NCBI GenBank assembly: GCA_036346395.1
Contig: CM070599.1
Span: 17,227,232-17,291,231 of the forward strand
From: Hsuehochloa calcarea
Taxonomy: Eukaryota; Streptophyta; Magnoliopsida; Poales; Poaceae
DNA length: 64,000 bases
Direction: 5' to 3'
Shown: in pieces, positions 58,504-64,000 of the stretch
Numbering within the stretch: position 1 is the first letter of the stretch
Layout of the letters: each line of letters opens with the position of its first letter
Translations under genes and position numbers: made by a program
Notes under the pieces: model-generated
Told to the model about the DNA's origin: nothing
The model's input: the letters and a program-made list of their open reading frames with translations, nothing else
The model's database searches: none

Positions 58504-58752
58504 TGCAAGAATGGCAAATGTAGAAATACTCAGCCTTTTTTTGAATAATATAGAAATCTTGAGCATTTGCTACTTGATAATTGAATCATTACCTATCAGG
58601 AACAGTAGGGGTACTCCTACTATAAACATTGCAAGAATGGCAAATGTAGAAATACTCGCTTTTTTTAATAATATAGAAATCTTGAGCATTTGCTACTTGA
58701 TAATTGAATCATTACCTATCAGTAACAGTAGGGGTACTTGATGAGGGCATTC
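58504..58752 (+). repeat. 126-bp tandem duplication
   Basis: Copies start TGCAAGAATGGCAAATGTAG at 58504 and 58630, differ by a few bases and a small indel, and end AACAGTAGGGGTACT. They sit immediately upstream of the gypsy pol tail. Confidence 0.9.
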
Positions 58753-58990
58753 CTAGCTCTTTGCCATCTTCTACTACTATAGATCAAGCTATAAGTGTTG
58801 AAGCTCTAAATCTGCCATTTGGACCTATTACAAGAGCACGGGCCAAATTATTAAAAGAACAGGTGAATTGTTTCTAGCTGAATCACATAATGTTATCAAT
58901 GAGAATTTCATACTACCTAAAACTAGTGTTTTGCTTGTGCTCAGATTTGAAGATTCAATAATGAATAGAGATGAAGGATATGAGGTTGTT
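58753..58990 (+). pseudogene. Ty3/gypsy pol C-terminal tail
   Basis: It encodes FGPITRARAKLLKEQVN, then a one-base shift, then INENFILPKT, the typical end of plant gypsy polyproteins. An LTR, primer-binding site and gag follow it, so this tail belongs to an upstream copy. Confidence 0.7.
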
Positions 58991-59592
58991 CTCGAAGAAA
59001 GGTCGTCAAATGAGCAGCTCATGGTCCAAGCGATCCAGAAGTTGGCCTATACAGCCAAGGAAAAGACTCTCAAGCCCAAGATGAAGTCAACCAAGGAGTT
59101 GGATCATGTAACGGTGCAAGGAGCAAAGCCCACCTACATAAACAAGGCCCAAAACTGCATGAAGCCCAAGGAAGGTACTATTCATATGATGAATAGTGCT
59201 ATGAACAGTACACGCACATGAATAGTGCCACCATGGACATTTAACATGAATAGCCCTTAGGCCAAGACTATATATTGAGGGTTAGACCCCCATTGTAAGT
59301 CAGACCATGTTTAATATATTTTAAAAGCTTTTGCTTGATTCTCCTGTTGTGCTTATAGCCAAAACAGAGGGAATTTGGTGTTGAGAACAAATGGTCGTTC
59401 TTGCTTTTCTGCTGGGAATTGAGGGTTCGACGATCTTCGCTTGTGGTCAGCGAGGATCCAATCAAGTGTGTGTTTGGGCAAATTTTCCATAGAGTTGCAA
59501 GTCTGTGCATTGACGCGGGGGATCAGCTGGTAGTTCATCATGATACACAAGTTATCGAGAGGTTCTACGTTGAGAAGATCGGGCACCCCGCA
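58990..59592 (+). repeat. LTR of a Ty3/gypsy element (left boundary approximate)
   Basis: TATA box CTATATATTGAGG at 59267, a run of T/A with AATATATTTTAAAAGC downstream, and a CA end at 59592 five bases before the primer-binding site. The start could not be fixed because the other LTR lies outside the window. Confidence 0.6.
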
Positions 59593-59597
59593 TCAGG

Positions 59598-59609
59598 TGG
59601 TATCAGAGC
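59598..59609 (+). promoter_or_regulatory. Primer-binding site (initiator-Met tRNA)
   Basis: TGGTATCAGAGC, an exact match to the canonical plant initiator-Met site, just inside the LTR end. Confidence 0.92.
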
Positions 59610-60978
59610 GTTAGGTGCATTCGGTAGAATCTTTATCCTTTTAATTAGTTGTTCTTATTTTCTGTCCTATTTAGCTAAAGCCGCAACAAAAAAATTAGGT
59701 TAACCGTAGTTCAATCTGTTAGTTTATGTGAGTATAGTTAAGTTTTTGTCCATTGAAAACTTTGTTTACGTGCTGATTCATGTGGTCCTTTACGTAGCTT
59801 TATCTTTGCATCTGCTAAATCGACACAAAAAAATCATCTTCGGTTCTTGTTTCGGCCGAAGGGTGCAAACCCTAGCCGCCTCTCATGGTTCGGCCGAATC
59901 CCATCTTGTTCTAGCCACCACTTGCAAACCCTAGCCGAGCCCTCCTTGTGCCGCGCTGTTTGCTGAGTTCGTTTCGATTTGGATAAATCCTAGCTGCACC
60001 TTTTCCCTTGGACGCGCGCCATCATTGCTGGGTTGGGCTGGCCGAATATATCTTACCAAGTTTGTGGAGTTAGTTTCAGTCTCTTGGTTGCTGTCCGAAT
60101 TTGATCCACAAGAGTCCATTCCGAATTCCACTTGGGGGGAGTTTGTATCCGATTCCAGTTGCCACAAATTGAGTTTGGCCCACTTAACCGTAGCCGCCGA
60201 ACCACTTTGGATCTTTGCACATCACTTATATCCTTTCATCTTGAGACTAGCTGTTGATATTGCACCAGGGCTGCTCTTTAAGATTGTTTGCACTTTTCTG
60301 ATTTGTGAAGTTTGCGCAACACAGAGATTAATCCTATTCGGTCATTGCAAAAGAGATAAGAAAGGAAAAGGCAGCCGTATATAGAAAGAGCCTCGTTATT
60401 TAAAAAAGAGTATAAAAAGAAAATTCTAACGTTTGCATACGACCTCCGATTGGGGTGTTTCTTGATCCGTTGGAAAGGAAACGAGAAGATAGAGTGAAAA
60501 AAGAAGGTCCTTACATATACTTGTGCAATTGGCTAGCGTCTCTCCTAGTACCTAGTGCAAAACGAACTAGTTCAATCTCAAATTCCGATTGCCTCTTACT
60601 AGTTCCTTCCTTGTTTGCATTAAGTCACATTCATCTTTGCGTGTGCGTTCATACACTTCGCTTAAACCTTCTGGATCAGCACCTAGGCAAAGTATTCTAG
60701 CTTGGATTATTACTTAGCTTAACAAACTAGAATTGCAGAATTGAGTAGAGTAGGTATACAACTTTCCTACCAAGCTCCAATAAACCACTGTGCCGTGCAT
60801 AGCTTCGCTCTTGAAATTCACTCACACATCACCTTGTTTTTCATGCTGCCCTGAAGTGTAAGTATTGATTGGTCTTATTTCCTTTCGGAACGGTAAAGAA
60901 ACTTCACCTTGTTCAGAATTGTGAGTTGAGTGATATCTACATATACACACCTATACTTTGTTGTGTGCGGCACTAACC
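59610..60978 (+). other. Long 5' leader of the gypsy element
   Basis: About 1.4 kb between primer-binding site and gag start, with short unrelated frames only. It includes GTTCGGCCGAA-type repeats near 59840-59900. Confidence 0.6.
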
Positions 60979-62727
60979 ATGGTAGGATCTAAAGCGGAGG
61001 TGGAGGATCCTAATGCATCAGTCTCGCAGTACTGGTTTGATGCATTGCGCGCTGAGTTGCAACGGGAGTTCAGGAAGAATCTGGATGATGTAGCTGCAGT
61101 CATTGGTGAGGACATGCAGAGTGGGGAGTTGCGAGTTGCTAATGAGATCAATACCTTGCGCCAAGACATTGCTGAACTCAAGGAGATGCTTGGGGGTAAC
61201 CGAGGAGATGTTGGAAGTGTAGATGGTCCAGAAGCCAACGAGGTCCATGTTAACTTCGCTGCACGTGCTGAGCACATGCCCCGTGACCATGCCGTTGCTA
61301 ATGCAAGGCATCCTTCTGGCCTTGGACGTGGCCGTGGACGTGCTCAAGGCTTTGGTCGAGGTGGTGCTGCGGCATATGATGTTGATTGGGACGACGACCT
61401 TCAGTTGCACCGCAATGATAATTATCATCGCCGACAGCATGAAGATGATGATTTGGGAAATGTCAAGGTAAGCATTCCCAAATTTCAAGGTGGAACTGAT
61501 CCTGAAGAGTACCTCACATGGGAGTTGAAAGTGGATAAAATATTCCGTTTGCAGCGCTGTTCTGAAGACAGAAAATTGAAGCTTGCTGCCGTGGAATTTG
61601 ATAGATATGCTCTTGTGTGGTGGGACCAAGTGGAGCGCCAACGAGCCGAATGGGGAGAACCACCAGTGGCCACTTGGGCTGATATGAAGACAGAGATGCG
61701 TGCTCATTTTGTGCCAAAGTATTATACACGTTCTCTTTTCAGCAAGCTCCAGAGTCTAAAACAAGGAGCTAAAGCTGCGGGGGAGTATTATAAAGAGATG
61801 GAGCGAGCAATGATTCATGCCAAAGTACATAAAAATGAAGAGCAAATCATGGCACGATATCTTGCAGGTCTGAATCACAATATCAAGCGCATTATCAATT
61901 TTCAACCATATAACAACACATGTGAGCTGGTGCATCAAGCAATGAAAGCTGAACAACAATTGGAGGAAGATGCACGGTTTTCTGCTCATGATCCTTCGGG
62001 TCGCGGCAAATTTGTGCCTAAGTCTTTTCTGAGCAAAATCACATCTCCAGTTAGTGGTTCAACTTTTCGGAGTACACCAAGTGGCAAGAAGGAGAAGCCT
62101 CCATCCCTTACAAGGCGAAGTGCCCAACCAGCTGCAAGTGGCACTTCTTCGGTGGGTTCTACAGCAAGAACTCGTGATATACAATGCTTCAAGTGCTTAG
62201 GACGCTGGCATATGCAGAAGGATTGCCCAAATAACAAGACCATGTTGTACACTGAAGCGGGCGAGTATGCATCAGCTAGTGAAGATGAAGATGATCCGTT
62301 TGCTGAATTTGAACGCTTTGATGATGTGGACGAGGATGGAGATGAGCAACTAGTGTGCAGCGCCGTCAATCTGCCAACAGTGATTTGCACGCAAAAGGTG
62401 TTAAGTGTGCTGCCCGCACCTTCTATGGAACAGCGATGCAACCTGTTTCAGACCCGCACACAAGTGGGAAAGGGGAAAGCATACAAAGTGATAATCGACG
62501 GTGGTAGTTGTCACAATTTGGCAAGCAAAGAATTATGCACCAAGCTGGGACTGAAGTTTCTTCCATATCCTCATCCTTACCATGTTCAGTGGTTAAGTGA
62601 GAATGGAGAGGTAAAGGTGACCTACATGGTACGTATACACTTTCAGATTGGCACTTACCGTGATACCGTTGATTGTGATGTTATCCCTATGACTGTTTGC
62701 CATCTACTGCTGGATAGACCATGGTAA
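60979..62727 (+). CDS. Ty3/gypsy gag-protease, open 582-codon frame
   Basis: Start ATG 60979 (ACCATGG context). Rough domains: an N-terminal coiled-coil region (to residue 80), a Gly/Arg-rich stretch GLGRGRGRAQGFGRGGAA (about 115-135), a retrotransposon gag domain (about 165-300, PKFQGGTDPEEYLTWELKVD and YALVWWDQVERQR), a zinc knuckle CFKCLGRWHMQKDC (about 402), an acidic spacer, and an aspartic protease with IIDGGSCHN (about 505) and LLLDRPW at the end. It ends at TAA 62725, where related elements read on into pol (the same frame continues YDRATIHDG). This long intact frame is unusual in the window, where other retroelement genes are broken. Gag packages element RNA; protease matures the polyprotein. 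Confidence 0.9.
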   Translation: MVGSKAEVEDPNASVSQYWFDALRAELQREFRKNLDDVAAVIGEDMQSGELRVANEINTLRQDIAELKEMLGGNRGDVGSVDGPEANEVHVNFAARAEHMPRDHAVANARHPSGLGRGRGRAQGFGRGGAAAYDVDWDDDLQLHRNDNYHRRQHEDDDLGNVKVSIPKFQGGTDPEEYLTWELKVDKIFRLQRCSEDRKLKLAAVEFDRYALVWWDQVERQRAEWGEPPVATWADMKTEMRAHFVPKYYTRSLFSKLQSLKQGAKAAGEYYKEMERAMIHAKVHKNEEQIMARYLAGLNHNIKRIINFQPYNNTCELVHQAMKAEQQLEEDARFSAHDPSGRGKFVPKSFLSKITSPVSGSTFRSTPSGKKEKPPSLTRRSAQPAASGTSSVGSTARTRDIQCFKCLGRWHMQKDCPNNKTMLYTEAGEYASASEDEDDPFAEFERFDDVDEDGDEQLVCSAVNLPTVICTQKVLSVLPAPSMEQRCNLFQTRTQVGKGKAYKVIIDGGSCHNLASKELCTKLGLKFLPYPHPYHVQWLSENGEVKVTYMVRIHFQIGTYRDTVDCDVIPMTVCHLLLDRPW

Positions 62728-64000
62728 TATGATCGTGCCACCATACATGATGGGCGCAGTAATTGTTACAACTTCAAGTGGAACAACAAGGATGTGTTGT
62801 TAAAATCACTTACTCCTGCTAAAATTGTGAATGATTCCAAGCAAAAGACGGCGGTAAAAGTAGAGAGTGTGAGTGAAAAAGGGAAAAATAGAGAGATTCC
62901 ACCTTCGATGAGTTAGCGCCATAAGCCAAATCTGAGTGGTAAAAAGAAAAGTGAGGGAGAGAACAAGTTAGTGATGATAGCCTCCAAATCAGAAATAAGA
63001 GAGCTGAGTGAGAATCCCACTTTGATGCACTTTGTACTTGTGTACAAGGATGCATTGCTTACTGCTAATAACTTAACTTCCTTTCCTAGTGGTGTTGCTC
63101 ATGTTTTGCAGGAATTCAGCGACGTGTTTCCCGAGGACGTATCCGCTGGGCTGCCACCAATTCGTGGGATCGAACATAAGATCGACTTGATTCCAGGAGC
63201 GTCGCTGCCCAATCGGCCACCATACCGCACCAACCCAGAGGAAATCAAGGAAATTCAGAAACAAGTACAAGAGCTTCTATCCAAAGGGTACGTTCGTGAA
63301 AGCCTAAGCCCTTGCGCTGTTCCTGTTATTTTAGTTCATAAGAAAGATGGTTCATGGCGTATGTGCGTAGATTGTAGAGCGATTAATAATATCACAATTC
63401 GATATCATCATCCTATTCCCGCTTAGATGATATGCTAGACAAATTGAGTGGTGCTGTTATTTTCTCTAAAATAGATTTGCGTAGTGGTTACCATCAAATT
63501 AGGATGCACGAAGGGGATGAGTGGAAAACAGCCTTTAAGACAAAATTTAGTTTGTATGAATGGTTGGTAATGCCTTTTGGTTTAACTAATGCACCTAGTA
63601 CATTAATGCGTTTAATGAATCATGTTTTACGGCATTTGATTGGTAAATTCGTGGTTGCATACTTTGATGATATCCTGATTTACAGTCACACTGAATCTGA
63701 ACACATTGGTCATATTAGACAAGTTCTACAACTTTTATGCGATGCTAAACTGTTTGGTAACTTGGAAAAGTGTACATTCTGCAACGATCGTGTAATCTTT
63801 TTGGGATATGTTGTTTCTGCACAAGGAGTTGAAGTAGACGAATCAAAAATTGAAGCGATTAAAAATTGGTCAACTCCTGTGAATGTAAGTCAGATTAGGA
63901 GCTTTCATGGTCTTGCTGGTTTTTATCGATGCTTTGTGAAGGATTTTAGCACTATCGCTGCCCCATTGAATGAACTTACTAAAAAGGGTGTTGAATTTGT
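62728..64000 (+). pseudogene. Ty3/gypsy pol: protease tail, linker and reverse transcriptase, runs off right edge
   Basis: The gag frame continues after TAA 62725, meets TAG 62914, then reads the usual pre-RT region (FSDVFPEDVSAGLPPIRGIE) and RT start (VHKKDGSWRMCVDCRAINN). A one-base deletion near 63421 introduces TAG 63424, after which the RT continues in the next frame: FSKIDLRSGYHQIRM, MPFGLTNAPSTLMRLMN, catalytic YFDD (in VVAYFDDILIYS) and FLGYVVSAQGVEVD. RNase H and integrase lie beyond the window. Two stops and a frameshift make pol inactive although the catalytic Asp pair is intact. Confidence 0.88.

Noticed and set aside
61018..61707. 229-codon minus-strand frame
   Set aside because: Exact antisense shadow of the gypsy gag ORF.

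Overview
This window is eukaryotic and almost certainly comes from a grass nuclear genome, most likely rice (Oryza) or a close relative. The signs are spliced genes with GT-AG introns, plant-type proteins, and a dense, nested mix of grass transposon families (Ty1/copia, Ty3/gypsy, CACTA, Mutator-like, hAT and several MITEs). There are no bacterial operons, CRISPR arrays or rRNA genes, and I recognised no tRNA gene. Identifications come from reading the sequence and recalling families; no database search was run.

Host genes are few and all lie on the minus strand. They are: (1) the first two exons of an oligoribonuclease (5152-6410), with the rest of the gene absent from the window; (2) a complete three-exon ALG13-type N-glycosylation gene (36080-39375); (3) a decayed RBM28-like RNA-binding gene (48807-50846); (4) a CCDC53/WASHC3-like coiled-coil gene (53619-57399) with an in-frame 45-bp tandem duplication; and (5) a three-exon unknown gene tail (45729-46207) seen only from phase-compatible splice sites. 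They act in unrelated processes: RNA turnover, dolichol-linked glycan assembly, nucleolar RNA processing and, for the last two, possibly the cytoskeleton or unknown roles.

The rest is transposon-derived. 1-3.6 kb: two opposed copia fragments around a GC-rich tandem repeat. 7.7-20.1 kb: a three-level nest, with a Mutator-like element holding a CACTA element (3-bp duplication GCT), which holds a copia retrotransposon (5-bp duplication CCCCA). The CACTA element also carries a broken dienoyl-CoA isomerase fragment and a 766-bp hairpin. 20.2-23.1, 27.7-29.6 and 46.6-48.4 kb: three related long LTR-like elements without coding capacity, filled with irregular near-palindrome arrays. 23.3-25.1 kb: a hAT transposase relic and a CACTA-type MITE. 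26.9-35 kb: a copia gag split by one of the long LTRs, an unclassified retroelement ORF split by a solo LTR, a GC-rich LTR repeat and a copia RNase H scrap. 40.5-45.5 kb: a short gypsy-like element with an antisense coiled-coil ORF, itself split by a solo LTR. 57.7-59 kb: MITEs, microsatellites and tandem duplications. 58.8-64 kb: a Ty3/gypsy element with LTR, primer-binding site, an intact gag-protease ORF and a broken pol running off the right edge.

Several insertion calls are backed by two independent signals: a target-site duplication, and restoration of the interrupted reading frame when the insert and one duplication copy are removed.
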